This document shows, piece by piece, positions 25,137 to 34,563 of a DNA stretch of 64,000 bases; position 1 is the stretch's first letter; the number at the start of each line of letters is the position of its first letter. This DNA is from Flavobacterium lipolyticum (lineage in GTDB: Bacteria; Bacteroidota; Bacteroidia; Flavobacteriales; Flavobacteriaceae): NCBI RefSeq assembly GCF_020905335.1, contig NZ_JAJJMN010000001.1, positions 2,666,001-2,730,000 on the forward strand. Reading direction: 5' to 3'. A program made the translations under genes and the position numbers. The notes under the pieces were generated by a model. It saw nothing but the letters and a program-made list of their open reading frames with translations. It had not been told where the DNA came from and did not search any database.

Positions 25137-26543
25137 TTATTTCAAACCGTTAACCGAGACATTTACGGTACCGTTTATTTTGATAAAGGCAATAATGGCC
25201 TGATTGGTTAGTTGAATTTTATCAAACTGGATGTCTTCCATTTTTCCATTGACAAAAACACCTGGCAATGGAGAATAGTTTTTAAGATAAGCCGCCATGT
25301 TTTTCTTGCCTTCCTCTAAATTGGGTTGTATCGAATAACGACAGCTCTCTTCCATTTTTCTTAAAACATACCCCTGACCCAACCAGCTTGCCGTGCGCAT
25401 TAATCTGCTTTTGGTATCTAAAACGTAATCCAGTTTTTCAAAGTAAATTTCTTTAGTCTGAGGATTGTATTGAGGAAATCCGTTTAAATAAAGCGTTCCG
25501 TTTACAGAGCCTAAAACATCTAGAGCAATAACCATCTTTCCGTTTTTATGCCAGATGGATACATTTTTTACCGTCACTTTTTTGCTGCCCGAACCAAATT
25601 CCTGACCTGCAAAATTCTTCGTCATAATCTTTGAAGCATCAACATAGGTAGATATGGCAGCAATGTTTGCTGAAATCTGATTCGGAACTTTAGCGACAGG
25701 TTTCAATATGATTTTATTGGCACTGAATTTAGATTCAGGTTTTTTGCCTACGATGGTTTCCATGTTGCATTTCATTCCCATGTCCAGTAAAAACTGATCA
25801 TTTTTTAATTTGGCATTGGTTGAATACACTTCAACAGGAACAATTCTAAGCCAGCTTTCGTAAGTGTCACTCAGTTGAAAAGGAGTGCAGATTTTTTCTA
25901 AGGCAGTTAAAACATTTGGTTTGAAATCCATTGATTTTTCGATAGCCTCGTCTATTTTCTTTTCAATTTTTGATTTAAAAATAGAAATTGCAGGGTTTAT
26001 TAGATAGGTAATAGGCATGCTTTTACCAAAAATCTGCATGGTCGGACTTTCGCTCCAGTCTAATGATTTAAACTCCGTTTTAGTGTTTAATTTCCAGTTT
26101 GTCAGTGCCACTTCACTGGACAGGGTAATCACACCATTCAGATTAAACTCTCTGATGTCGTAAAGTTCAACGCCCAGTTTTTTGGTACCGATTCGGTATT
26201 TAACAGTGGCTTTTAAAGGCAGGATTGTTTTTATCTTCTTGTCTGGGTTTGCGGGGTCATTTTGAATTTTTATAGGCGCCTGCTTCCAGATTTTCATTTC
26301 GATATCGTCGTCGTCGATCGTATTGTCTTCATAAATCAATCCGTTTAAAAGTGTATTGGTTTGATTTTCAATATCGCTAAGTTTTACTGTAATTGGTAAA
26401 TTGATAAAGGAGGGGTTTGCTTCGTAAACTAACGGACTTGCGTCATCCGGCTCCGGTTTTAGGGTTTCCAGTTTTTGGGCTGTAGAGCAGCCTGCAAGTA
26501 CAGCAAGTAGGGTGAATAAGGAGATAATGGAAGAAAACTTCAT
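25137..26543 (-). CDS. DUF4403 family lipoprotein
   Basis: This is a 468-residue lipoprotein with a lipobox ending at Cys19 (LLAVLAGCSTAQ). The body matches what I know of DUF4403: an N-terminal SFINLPITVKLSDIENQTN, a middle region with WKLNTKTEFKSLDW, and a C-terminal part of the kind found in lipid-binding BPI/SMP-like tubular proteins (NLEEGKKNMAAYLKNYSPLPG). Its role is unknown; transport or binding of a hydrophobic ligand between membranes has been suggested by fold only. It is a single gene facing the oxidase cluster, with a TAATTTTG promoter box just upstream. Confidence 0.85.
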   Translation of the reverse strand: MKFSSIISLFTLLAVLAGCSTAQKLETLKPEPDDASPLVYEANPSFINLPITVKLSDIENQTNTLLNGLIYEDNTIDDDDIEMKIWKQAPIKIQNDPANPDKKIKTILPLKATVKYRIGTKKLGVELYDIREFNLNGVITLSSEVALTNWKLNTKTEFKSLDWSESPTMQIFGKSMPITYLINPAISIFKSKIEKKIDEAIEKSMDFKPNVLTALEKICTPFQLSDTYESWLRIVPVEVYSTNAKLKNDQFLLDMGMKCNMETIVGKKPESKFSANKIILKPVAKVPNQISANIAAISTYVDASKIMTKNFAGQEFGSGSKKVTVKNVSIWHKNGKMVIALDVLGSVNGTLYLNGFPQYNPQTKEIYFEKLDYVLDTKSRLMRTASWLGQGYVLRKMEESCRYSIQPNLEEGKKNMAAYLKNYSPLPGVFVNGKMEDIQFDKIQLTNQAIIAFIKINGTVNVSVNGLK

Positions 26544-26566
26544 CGTTATGATTTTTTTTAGTCTGA

Positions 26567-26574
26567 CAAAATTA
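26567..26574 (-). promoter_or_regulatory. -7 box for the DUF4403 gene
   Basis: CAAAATTA on the plus strand is TAATTTTG on the minus strand, 23 bp before the ATG at 26543. Confidence 0.5.
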
Positions 26575-26723
26575 ATAAAACAATTATATTATTATAAAAA
26601 TGTGTAACAATTAGCAAACAAGTGAGTCTTATTCAAAGAAGAAGAGATAATTATTAACGTTTTCTTACCATAAAATAGTTAAGAAAAATGCTATTATTGT
26701 TTTAAAATTTAACAATAACCACC

Positions 26724-27425
26724 ATGATTGAGATCAAAGATTTGCACAAATCCTATAAAATGGGTAGTTCGGAGTTACATGTGTTAAAGGGAATTAATTT
26801 TAATATTGAAGAAGGTGAGCTGGTTGCAATTATGGGATCGTCAGGATCAGGTAAATCAACGCTTTTGAATATTTTAGGAATTCTGGACGAGGCTGATTCC
26901 GGTAGTTATATTTTGGATAAAACCCCGATCAAAAAGTTAAACGAAACAATAGCGTCTAAATACCGCAATAAGTTTTTAGGATTTGTATTTCAGTCTTTCA
27001 ATCTGATCAACTATAAAACCGCTCTCGATAACGTTGCAATGCCTTTGTATTATCAGGGAATCAAAAGAAAAGAGCGTTATGACATCGCGATGAAATATTT
27101 AGAGAAAGTTGGACTTGGTTCGCATTCTCATCACTTACCCAATGAACTTTCAGGAGGTCAGAAACAGCGTGTTGCCATTGCAAGAGCTTTGGCTTCAAAT
27201 CCGAAAGTTTTATTGGCAGATGAGCCAACAGGAGCATTGGATACTAAAACTTCTTATGAGGTTATGGAACTGATTCAGGGGATTAACGATGAAGGAAAAA
27301 CAATCCTAATCGTAACTCACGAACCTGATATTGCCGCAATGTGCAAAAGAAATGTAGTCCTGAAAGACGGATTAATTATCGATGATAAAAAGGTAGAACA
27401 AGTTAGAGCTTCATCTTATGTTTAA
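26724..27425 (+). CDS. ABC transporter ATP-binding protein, MacB/LolD type
   Basis: This 233-residue cytosolic ATPase drives the export complex encoded downstream. All motifs are present: Walker A GSSGSGKST (about residues 38-46), Q-loop FVFQSFNL, signature LSGGQKQRVAIARAL, Walker B VLLADEPTGALD and H-loop VTHEPDI. The YKMGSSELHVLKGINF start is typical of the MacB/LolD class that works with FtsX-like permeases. It overlaps the first permease by 8 bases (27418-27425), so translation is coupled. Confidence 0.94.
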   Translation: MIEIKDLHKSYKMGSSELHVLKGINFNIEEGELVAIMGSSGSGKSTLLNILGILDEADSGSYILDKTPIKKLNETIASKYRNKFLGFVFQSFNLINYKTALDNVAMPLYYQGIKRKERYDIAMKYLEKVGLGSHSHHLPNELSGGQKQRVAIARALASNPKVLLADEPTGALDTKTSYEVMELIQGINDEGKTILIVTHEPDIAAMCKRNVVLKDGLIIDDKKVEQVRASSYV

Positions 27426-28662
27426 TATTGAGCGTTGGCAGGAAATATTTGAGGCAATCTCTAAAAACCGGTTGAGAACATTTCTGACCGGAGTTTCTGT
27501 AGCGTCAGGGATTTTTATTTTGGTGATTTTACTTGGAGCAGGAAAAGGGCTTCAGAACGGAATCGAGAAACAATTTGAAAATGATGCAAAAGGAATAATT
27601 GAAGTCTGGTCTGAAGCAACAACCAAAGAATATAAAGGACTAAATCCGGGAAGGCAAATTCAGTTAAGAAATAGTGATTATGATCTTCCGGTTAAAAAGT
27701 TTGATGATGAGATTGATAAAAAGTCACCTGTACGTAGTACCTGGGGCGGGATTGTGAGTTACGGGAAAGAATCAGGAAATTATCTGTTTAGAGGGATTAG
27801 TTCGGATTATGTCTATCTTGAAAATGCAACTATTGTTAAAGGACGCTTCATTAATAATAGTGATATGATACATAATGCGAAAGTGGCGGCTATTGGTTTG
27901 AAGGTGGAGCAAGATCTGTTTAAAGGGCAAGAAGCGTTAGGAAAAGAGATTTTAGTCAATAATATTAATTTTAAAGTGATTGGGGTTTTTACAGATCCTT
28001 CAGGAGAGCGTGAAGAATCAAGGGTTTATATGCCTATGACGACGAATCAGCGCGCTTATGGAGCTGGTGATAAAATAGACGCAATGCAGTTTGTTTTAAA
28101 TAAAAAAATGAATTATGAAGAGGCACTGGCGCAATCAAGAAAATTCACAGCAGAGGTAAAAGCCTTGTTGAAAAGCAAAAACGTTATTGCACCTGATGAC
28201 AATAGCGGCATAGGTGTTTTTAATTCAGTGGAAGAAGCGAAACAATTTTATGATTTAAATCTGTATATCAGATTGTTCTTTTGGTGGGTTGGTATTTGTA
28301 CGATCATTGCCGGAGTTGTGGGAGTAAGTAATATTATGCTAATCATCGTAAAAGAAAGAACAAAGGAAATTGGAATACGAAAAGCACTTGGAGCTTCCCC
28401 TTTTTCAATTATTTCGATGATCCTTCATGAATCTATTTTTATAACCACTATTGCTGGATTTATAGGCTTATTGGCTAGTTTAGCGTTATTGGAATTTGTG
28501 GGACCGCTGGTACAAAGTGAATATTTTAGAAATCCTGAAGTTGACTTTAGTGTAGCTTTAACCACGCTTGTACTGCTTGTATTTGCGGGGGCGATGGCAG
28601 GGTTTTTTCCGGCATATCGAGCAGCCAAAATTAAACCGATTGTAGCACTTAGAGACGAATAA
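27418..28662 (+). CDS. ABC transporter permease, MacB/FtsX type (first of two)
   Basis: This 414-residue inner-membrane permease has a first transmembrane helix (about 20-42, RTFLTGVSVASGIFILVILL). A large periplasmic MacB core domain follows (about 43-270), then three C-terminal helices with the FtsX-family segment GVSNIMLIIVKERTKEIGIRKALGAS and the end AYRAAKIKPIVALRDE. Unlike E. coli MacB it carries no ATPase domain; that is encoded by the preceding gene. The second permease starts 2 bp later, so the transporter is probably a heterodimer. Substrate unknown. Confidence 0.92.
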   Translation: MFNIERWQEIFEAISKNRLRTFLTGVSVASGIFILVILLGAGKGLQNGIEKQFENDAKGIIEVWSEATTKEYKGLNPGRQIQLRNSDYDLPVKKFDDEIDKKSPVRSTWGGIVSYGKESGNYLFRGISSDYVYLENATIVKGRFINNSDMIHNAKVAAIGLKVEQDLFKGQEALGKEILVNNINFKVIGVFTDPSGEREESRVYMPMTTNQRAYGAGDKIDAMQFVLNKKMNYEEALAQSRKFTAEVKALLKSKNVIAPDDNSGIGVFNSVEEAKQFYDLNLYIRLFFWWVGICTIIAGVVGVSNIMLIIVKERTKEIGIRKALGASPFSIISMILHESIFITTIAGFIGLLASLALLEFVGPLVQSEYFRNPEVDFSVALTTLVLLVFAGAMAGFFPAYRAAKIKPIVALRDE

Positions 28663-28664
28663 TT

Positions 28665-29930
28665 ATGTTTAAAAAAGATAATTGGGACGAGATTTTACAG
28701 GCTCTGACAGCCAACGTTTTCAGAACCATTCTAACGGCATTCGGAGTGTTTTGGGGGATTTTTATTTTGGTCATTTTATTGGCAGCTGGTAATGGCCTGG
28801 AGAATGGTGTGAAAAAAGGTTTTGATGGGATTGCGACAAATACGATGTTTATGTGGAGTCAAACCACAACCAAAGCCTACAAAGGTTTGCCTAAAGTACG
28901 CCGTTATGATTTCAGAAATAGCGATGTTGCAGCATTAAAATCAGCTTTACCGGATCTGGTGTACGTGTCTCCACGAAATCAGCTGGGTGATTTTAACGGA
29001 ACCAATAATGTAGTTCGTGGTACCAAAACTTCTGCATTTACCATTTACGGAGATTATCCGGAGTTGATTAAACAACAGCCGATGGATATCATTAAAGGGC
29101 GATTTGTCAATCAGCAGGACATTCTCGAAAGACGAAAAGTTGCGGTAATTGGTAAAGGAGTGACCAATGAACTTTATGGAAAAGAAGAAGAAGCGATTGG
29201 AACTTATGTGAAAATCAACGGGATCAATTTCATGGTGGTGGGGGTTTATAAATCAAAACAGCAAGGGGGGAATGCAGAGCAGGAGCAAAAAAATATATTT
29301 ATTCCCTTTACTACTTTTCAGCAGGCTTTTAATTTTGGAGATAAAGTAGGGTGGATGGCACTAACCGCAAAAGACGGTACATCTATTACCGATTTAAAAC
29401 CAAAAATTTTAGAAAAAATAAAAGCACTTCACTCCGTTAATCCTGCTGATGAAAGAGCGGTTGGGAATTTTGATTTATACGAACAGTACAATAAAGTGCA
29501 AAGTTTATTTAACATCCTAAAAATTATTGCCTATTTTGTAGGGACTTTGGTTTTGATTTCGGGAGTAATTGGTATTTCGAATATTATGCTTATTGTAGTG
29601 AAAGAACGTACCAAAGAAATAGGTATCAGAAGAGCTTTAGGAGCAACTCCTGCAGCGATTCGTGGGCAAATTTTATCTGAATCTATATTTTTAACGATTA
29701 TTTCAGGAATGCTGGGTATTGCTGTAGCTACCGGAATTATCGCGCTCTTAAATATGGCTTTAGCTTCGATGCCACCGGATAGTAACACGATGTTTGCTAA
29801 TCCAAGCGTCGATTTAGGAGTCGTATTTGTAGCTTTAATAATATTAGTAGGATCTGGTTTGCTGGCAGGGTTTATTCCGGCACAAACCGCAATTAATGTG
29901 AAGCCTGTAGATGCTTTACGAACAGAATAA
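28665..29930 (+). CDS. ABC transporter permease, MacB/FtsX type (second of two)
   Basis: This 421-residue protein is a paralogue of the preceding permease with the same layout: helix 1 (RTILTAFGVFWGIFILVILL), a periplasmic core, three C-terminal helices, GISNIMLIVVKERTKEIGIRRALGAT and the end QTAINVKPVDALRTE. Divergence between the two is spread over the periplasmic domain, while the membrane motifs are kept. This supports a heterodimeric MacB-like pump with separate roles for each half. It is followed by an adaptor gene after 40 bp. Confidence 0.92.
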   Translation: MFKKDNWDEILQALTANVFRTILTAFGVFWGIFILVILLAAGNGLENGVKKGFDGIATNTMFMWSQTTTKAYKGLPKVRRYDFRNSDVAALKSALPDLVYVSPRNQLGDFNGTNNVVRGTKTSAFTIYGDYPELIKQQPMDIIKGRFVNQQDILERRKVAVIGKGVTNELYGKEEEAIGTYVKINGINFMVVGVYKSKQQGGNAEQEQKNIFIPFTTFQQAFNFGDKVGWMALTAKDGTSITDLKPKILEKIKALHSVNPADERAVGNFDLYEQYNKVQSLFNILKIIAYFVGTLVLISGVIGISNIMLIVVKERTKEIGIRRALGATPAAIRGQILSESIFLTIISGMLGIAVATGIIALLNMALASMPPDSNTMFANPSVDLGVVFVALIILVGSGLLAGFIPAQTAINVKPVDALRTE

Positions 29931-29970
29931 ATTATCAATCAGAATATAATCGAATTAAACTGAAAACACA

Positions 29971-31086
29971 ATGAAAAAAGGAGTAACCGTAACCATTTTA
30001 ATCTTTATTGCTATAGTTTTCTTTGGCGCACTGTATTACCTGTACGCTAAGAATCAAGAGTCTCCAATTGTATTTAAAACGGAGAAAGCAGAGATTAAAA
30101 CCATTATCAAAAATACCATTGCAACCGGTAATATTCAGCCTAATGAAGAAGTCCTGATCAAACCAAACATCTCAGGTATTATCGAAGAAGTGTATATCAA
30201 AGCGGGAGAGAAAATTAAAGCCGGTGATCTTATTGCCAAAATTAGAGTTGTAGCCAATGTTTCTAACGTAAGCAGTACACAGAATCAGGTACAGACTGCC
30301 AAAATTGCTTTAGACAATCAGGAAAAAATATATCAAAGACAAAAAACATTGTTTGATAAGGACGTAATTTCAGCAAATGATTTTGATGCAGCACAATTAG
30401 CGTACAAACAGGCCAAACAAAACTATCTGGCAGCAAAGCAAAGTTTAGATATTGTTAAAACTGGAACAACAACTTCACTTGGAAGTTATGCCAATACGTT
30501 AATCCGTTCAACAGTAAACGGAATGGTACTGGCAGTTCCGGTAAAAGTAGGAAATCAGGTTATTGAGAGTAACAATTTTAATGAAGGAACTACTATTGCG
30601 AGCGTAGCTGATGTGGGAAGAATGATTTTTATTGGAAAAATTGATGAATCTGAAGTGGGGAAAATCAAAGAAAAAATGCCAATTGAAATTACCGTTGGAG
30701 CGATCGAGAATAAAAAATTTGAAGCTGCTCTGACCGATATTGCGCCTAAGGGAGTGGTAGAGAACGGAGCAATTCAGTTTGAAATTAAAGCAGCTTTGGT
30801 GAATAGAGATGCTACTTTTATCAGAGCAGGTTTAAGTGCAAACGCTTCAATTATCTTAGAAAAAGCAGATAAAGTTTTGGCAATAAAAGAATCACTGGTA
30901 CAGTTCGATAAAAAAACGCAAAAACCCTATGTTGAGATTGAAACTAACCCTCAGAAATTTCAAAGAAGAGATTTAGTTTTAGGAGTAAGTGATGGAATTT
31001 ATGTCGAGGTGAAAAGCGGAATCAAAGCTTCGGATAAAATTAAAATCTGGAATCAGGGTTTGATCAATGAAGAAGAAAATAAGTAA
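29971..31086 (+). CDS. Periplasmic adaptor (MacA/HlyD family), first of two
   Basis: This 371-residue membrane-fusion protein is anchored by an N-terminal helix (about 5-25). The order is a lipoyl half-motif (IIEEVYIKAGEKIKAGDLIAKI), a short alpha-hairpin (about 100-160, NQEKIYQRQKTLFDKDVISANDF), the second lipoyl half (TLIRSTVNGMVLAVPVKVGN) and beta-barrel and membrane-proximal domains. It connects the ABC permeases to the outer-membrane channel. A second, longer adaptor lies after the tolC gene, and which one pairs with which permease cannot be told from sequence. Confidence 0.92.
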   Translation: MKKGVTVTILIFIAIVFFGALYYLYAKNQESPIVFKTEKAEIKTIIKNTIATGNIQPNEEVLIKPNISGIIEEVYIKAGEKIKAGDLIAKIRVVANVSNVSSTQNQVQTAKIALDNQEKIYQRQKTLFDKDVISANDFDAAQLAYKQAKQNYLAAKQSLDIVKTGTTTSLGSYANTLIRSTVNGMVLAVPVKVGNQVIESNNFNEGTTIASVADVGRMIFIGKIDESEVGKIKEKMPIEITVGAIENKKFEAALTDIAPKGVVENGAIQFEIKAALVNRDATFIRAGLSANASIILEKADKVLAIKESLVQFDKKTQKPYVEIETNPQKFQRRDLVLGVSDGIYVEVKSGIKASDKIKIWNQGLINEEENK

Positions 31087-31125
31087 TTTGAGCAAATAAA
31101 GAATTTTTGATTTTTAAAAAATGTT

Positions 31126-31133
31126 AAATTTGT
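31126..31133 (+). promoter_or_regulatory. -7 box before the TolC-family gene
   Basis: TAAATTTG fits TAnnTTTG, 33 bp before the ATG at 31167. The second half of the efflux locus could be transcribed separately. Confidence 0.5.
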
Positions 31134-31166
31134 GTAGTAGGGTTACTATGCTTTCATTCAAAATAT

Positions 31167-32549
31167 ATGAAAATAAATAAATATAATAGTCTGGTTTTTG
31201 CGGTGTTATTCGGGTTTGGCTTGTCTGGTCAGGCGCAAACCAAGAAATGGACTTTGGAAGAATGTGTTCGTTATGCATTAGAAAATAATATCACAATAAA
31301 GTTGTCAGAACTGGATGTTCAAAATGCAGCGATTGACAAAAGGGCTGCCTTTGGAAGTTATCTTCCGTCAGTAAGCGGCAATGCATCACATTCCTGGAAC
31401 ATTGGTTTGAATCAGGATCTTACAACCGGTCTTTTGCGTAATCAAACAACACAGTATTCTTCTGTAGGTTTAAGTGCGGGAGTCGATATTTATAAAGGTT
31501 TGCAAATTCAAAATACGTATAGAAGAACAAAACTTGCCATCATAGCTTCACAGTATCAATTGATGAAAATGCAGGAAGATATTTCGCTGAATGTGGCCAA
31601 TGCCTTCCTTCAGATCCTTTCGAATAAAGAAGATTTAAAAATAAAAAAAGAACAGCTAACGATTGATGAAAAACGTTTGGCTCGTTCAGAGGAAATGGTT
31701 AATGCCGGGACTATTCCCAGAGGTGATTTGTTTGATTTAAAAGCAACTGTAGCAACTGATAAACAAAATATCACCGTTTCAGAGAATAATTTCTTAATCT
31801 CAAAATTGAGTTTGGCCCAACTTTTACAACTAAAAGAATTTACAGATTTTGATGTGGTAGATGATACTAACGCAAAAGATGAAAATAACATTATGGCTCA
31901 AACTCCCGATGAGATTTACAATAAAGCAAAAGAAACAAGAACTGAACTAAAACTGGCACAAACCAATCTTGAAATTGCACAGAAAAGTGTTACCATTGCA
32001 AAAGGAGCTTATCAGCCAACATTAAGAGGATTCTATGGATTCGATACTAGAGCGAGTTACAGTGACCGAACCAGATTGGATGAAAATAATAAACCATACC
32101 TAGTAGGGCCGGATCCAATATTTCAACAGTTTAGTGACAATAAGGGACATAGTTTTGGATTTCGTTTAGATGTGCCAATTTTTAACGGTTTTTCAGTTCG
32201 AAATAATGTAGAGCGTAGTAAAGTAAGTTTAGAGAAATCTAAAATAGATTTAGAGCAAAAAAGTTTAGATTTGCAACGTAATGTTTATACAGCTTTTACA
32301 AATGCAAAAGGAGCATTAAATACTTACGAATCGTCTACCGTAACATTAGAAGCAAGACAGCAGGCCTATAACTATGCGAAAGAAAAGTATGATGTAGGTT
32401 TAATGAATTCTTTTGATTTTACTCAGGCGCAAACATTGTTAACCAATGCACAGTCCGATGTGATCAGAACAAAATACGATTATATATTTAAAATAAAAAT
32501 ATTAGAATTCTACTTTGGAATTCCAATTGTTCCAATTGTTACAAAATAA
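31167..32549 (+). CDS. TolC-family outer-membrane efflux protein
   Basis: This 460-residue outer-membrane channel has a signal peptide ending at LSGQAQ. The two OEP repeats follow: the first begins TKKWTLEECVRYALENNITI, and the second covers about 235-440 with AQTNLEIAQKSVTIAKGAYQP and YNYAKEKYDVGLMNSFDF. Long amphipathic helices and intervening strands match the TolC trimer fold. It lies between the two adaptor genes (6 bp before the second) and would complete an envelope-spanning pump. Confidence 0.94.
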   Translation: MKINKYNSLVFAVLFGFGLSGQAQTKKWTLEECVRYALENNITIKLSELDVQNAAIDKRAAFGSYLPSVSGNASHSWNIGLNQDLTTGLLRNQTTQYSSVGLSAGVDIYKGLQIQNTYRRTKLAIIASQYQLMKMQEDISLNVANAFLQILSNKEDLKIKKEQLTIDEKRLARSEEMVNAGTIPRGDLFDLKATVATDKQNITVSENNFLISKLSLAQLLQLKEFTDFDVVDDTNAKDENNIMAQTPDEIYNKAKETRTELKLAQTNLEIAQKSVTIAKGAYQPTLRGFYGFDTRASYSDRTRLDENNKPYLVGPDPIFQQFSDNKGHSFGFRLDVPIFNGFSVRNNVERSKVSLEKSKIDLEQKSLDLQRNVYTAFTNAKGALNTYESSTVTLEARQQAYNYAKEKYDVGLMNSFDFTQAQTLLTNAQSDVIRTKYDYIFKIKILEFYFGIPIVPIVTK

Positions 32550-32555
32550 TTTATT

Positions 32556-33848
32556 ATGTCTAAAAAAACGATTTATCTTTTAGTAGGTGGCGCAGTAGCA
32601 CTTATTGCAGTTTTAGTTGGTCTTTCGAAAGCAGGAGTTATTGGGAATAAGGATGAAGGAACAGAAGTAGAAATTTCAAAAGTAATAGCTTCAACAATTG
32701 TTGAAACAGTTTCGGCAACAGGAAAAATCCAGCCTGAAATTGAAGTGAAGCTTTCGTCAATGGTTTCGGGAGAAATTATTGCGTTAAATGTAAAAGAAGG
32801 GCAGGTGGTTAAAAAAGGAGATTTATTGGTAAAAATAAATCCTGATTTGTACACCTCCGGTTTAGATCGTACTGTGGCTAATCTGTCAGGAACTAAGGCT
32901 GGTTTAACGCAGTCTGAGGCTAGTTATAATGAAGCAAAAGCAAATTACGACCGTAACAAAACGTTATACGAAAAAGGAGTAATTTCAAGATCAGATTGGG
33001 ATAAGGCAATTTCGACTTATGAAGTAGCCAAGGCCACCAAGCAAAATGCGTATTACAATGTTAAAAGTGCTTCGGCATCGGTTACAGAGGCCAGAGACAA
33101 CTTAGGGCGTACTTTAATTTATGCTCCTGCTGACGGAACTATTTCGGTTTTAAATGTGGAACTGGGAGAGCGTGTCTTAGGAACGCAGCAAATGGCCGGA
33201 ACGGAGCTTTTACGTGTAGCCAACTTAAACAATATGGAAGTTGAAGTTGACGTAAACGAAAATGACATCGTTAAGGTGAAAATTGGTGACGAAGCTAACG
33301 TGGAAGTTGACGCTTATCTGAAAAAGAAATTTAAAGGTATCGTAACCAGTATTTCTAATTCGGCCAGTACAGCATTAACTTCTGATCAGGTAACAAATTT
33401 TAAAGTTAAAGTACGTATACTGAAAGAATCGTATCAGGATTTACTGGAAGGACAACCAAGTACTTATTCTCCTTTCAGACCTGGAATGACGGCTACGGTT
33501 GATATTCGTACCAAAACTAAAAACAATGTTTTGGCAGTGCCAATCAGTTCGGTTGTGGTTAAATCTGATACAGCTGCGGTAAAAGACTTTAAGGTAGAAG
33601 ATCCAAACGAGGATAAAAAAGCAGCTCCGAAAAGCGATAAAAAGTTTGAGTGCGTTTTTGTAAAAGTAGGAAACAAAGCCAAAATTAAAATAATTAAAAC
33701 CGGTATACAGGACGATACGAATATCGAAGTAATGACAGGATTGAAAGCAGGAGATGTTGTTATTACAGGACCTTATACCACTGTCTCTAAAGATTTGAAT
33801 TCCGGAGATAAAGTAAAACTCAAAAAAGCAGATACTTCTAAGAAATAA
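32556..33848 (+). CDS. Periplasmic adaptor (MacA/HlyD family), second of two
   Basis: This 430-residue membrane-fusion protein has an N-terminal anchor helix (about 5-24) and a lipoyl half (MVSGEIIALNVKEGQVVKKGDLLVKINPD). The alpha-hairpin is longer than in the first adaptor (about 100-175, KANYDRNKTLYEKGVISRSDW). The second lipoyl half is IYAPADGTISVLNVELGERV, followed by a C-terminal beta domain. A lysine- and aspartate-rich insertion lies near 350 (DPNEDKKAAPKSDKK). It is MacA-like. tsaB begins shortly after and may be cotranscribed. Confidence 0.92.
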   Translation: MSKKTIYLLVGGAVALIAVLVGLSKAGVIGNKDEGTEVEISKVIASTIVETVSATGKIQPEIEVKLSSMVSGEIIALNVKEGQVVKKGDLLVKINPDLYTSGLDRTVANLSGTKAGLTQSEASYNEAKANYDRNKTLYEKGVISRSDWDKAISTYEVAKATKQNAYYNVKSASASVTEARDNLGRTLIYAPADGTISVLNVELGERVLGTQQMAGTELLRVANLNNMEVEVDVNENDIVKVKIGDEANVEVDAYLKKKFKGIVTSISNSASTALTSDQVTNFKVKVRILKESYQDLLEGQPSTYSPFRPGMTATVDIRTKTKNNVLAVPISSVVVKSDTAAVKDFKVEDPNEDKKAAPKSDKKFECVFVKVGNKAKIKIIKTGIQDDTNIEVMTGLKAGDVVITGPYTTVSKDLNSGDKVKLKKADTSKK

Positions 33849-33882
33849 TTTGCGTCATAATAAAAATTTAAAATTACATACA

Positions 33883-34557
33883 TTGTCTTTTATTCTCAAT
33901 ATTGAAACCGCTACCAAAAATTGCTCCGTATCCATTGCTAAAAACGGAGAAACCATTATATGCAGGGAAATCGCCGAAGAAGGTTATTCACATGCTGAAA
34001 AACTCCACGTTTTTATCGAAGAGGTAATTGCTGAAGCTGGTGTCGCGATTGAGGATTTAGTGGCTGTTGCCGTGAGTCAGGGACCAGGGTCTTATACCGG
34101 TCTGCGTATTGGGGTTTCGGCCGCGAAAGGATTGTGTTTTGCCTTAAATATTCCTTTGATTGCAGTTGATACTTTACAAACATTAGCTTCACAGGCTAAG
34201 GTTTCCGAAGGGAAAATTATTCCAATGCTGGATGCCAGAAGAATGGAAGTGTATAGCGAAATATTTGCAGCTGATTTAAAAGTGGAAAGAACAATTCAGG
34301 CTGAAATTATTACGGAGGATTCTTTTAAGGGGTATACAGAGACTGTGTATTTTGTAGGTGATTGTGCCGAAAAATGCAAAACAGTTTTAACCCAATCAAA
34401 TTTTGTGTTTTTGGAAGAGATCAAATATCCTTCGGCTGCTGCGATGAGTAAGATCAGTTATGATAAATATCAAAAAAGCGACACTGTTGATGTCGCTTAT
34501 TTTGAACCTTATTATTTAAAAGATTTTATGATGGCTCCTCCATCAAAAAAAGCATAA
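33883..34557 (+). CDS. tsaB: tRNA threonylcarbamoyladenosine biosynthesis protein TsaB
   Basis: TsaB (224 residues) is the scaffold partner of TsaD in making t6A37 on tRNAs that read ANN codons. The ASKHA-fold N-terminus FILNIETATKNCSVSIAKNG and the signature GPGSYTGLRIGVSAAKGL are clear. I chose the TTG at 33883 because family members begin about two residues before YILNIET; another TTG at 33850, two bases after the upstream stop, would add 11 residues not typical of the family. The C-terminus ends with DVAYFEPYYLKDF, as in full-length proteins. It is convergent with mscS, 6 bp between the stops. Confidence 0.9.
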   Translation: MSFILNIETATKNCSVSIAKNGETIICREIAEEGYSHAEKLHVFIEEVIAEAGVAIEDLVAVAVSQGPGSYTGLRIGVSAAKGLCFALNIPLIAVDTLQTLASQAKVSEGKIIPMLDARRMEVYSEIFAADLKVERTIQAEIITEDSFKGYTETVYFVGDCAEKCKTVLTQSNFVFLEEIKYPSAAAMSKISYDKYQKSDTVDVAYFEPYYLKDFMMAPPSKKA

Positions 34558-34563
34558 ACCTTT

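Noticed and set aside
29531..29938. 135-residue minus frame opposite the second permease
   Set aside because: It lies fully opposite the conserved FtsX-type C-terminus and has no start context.
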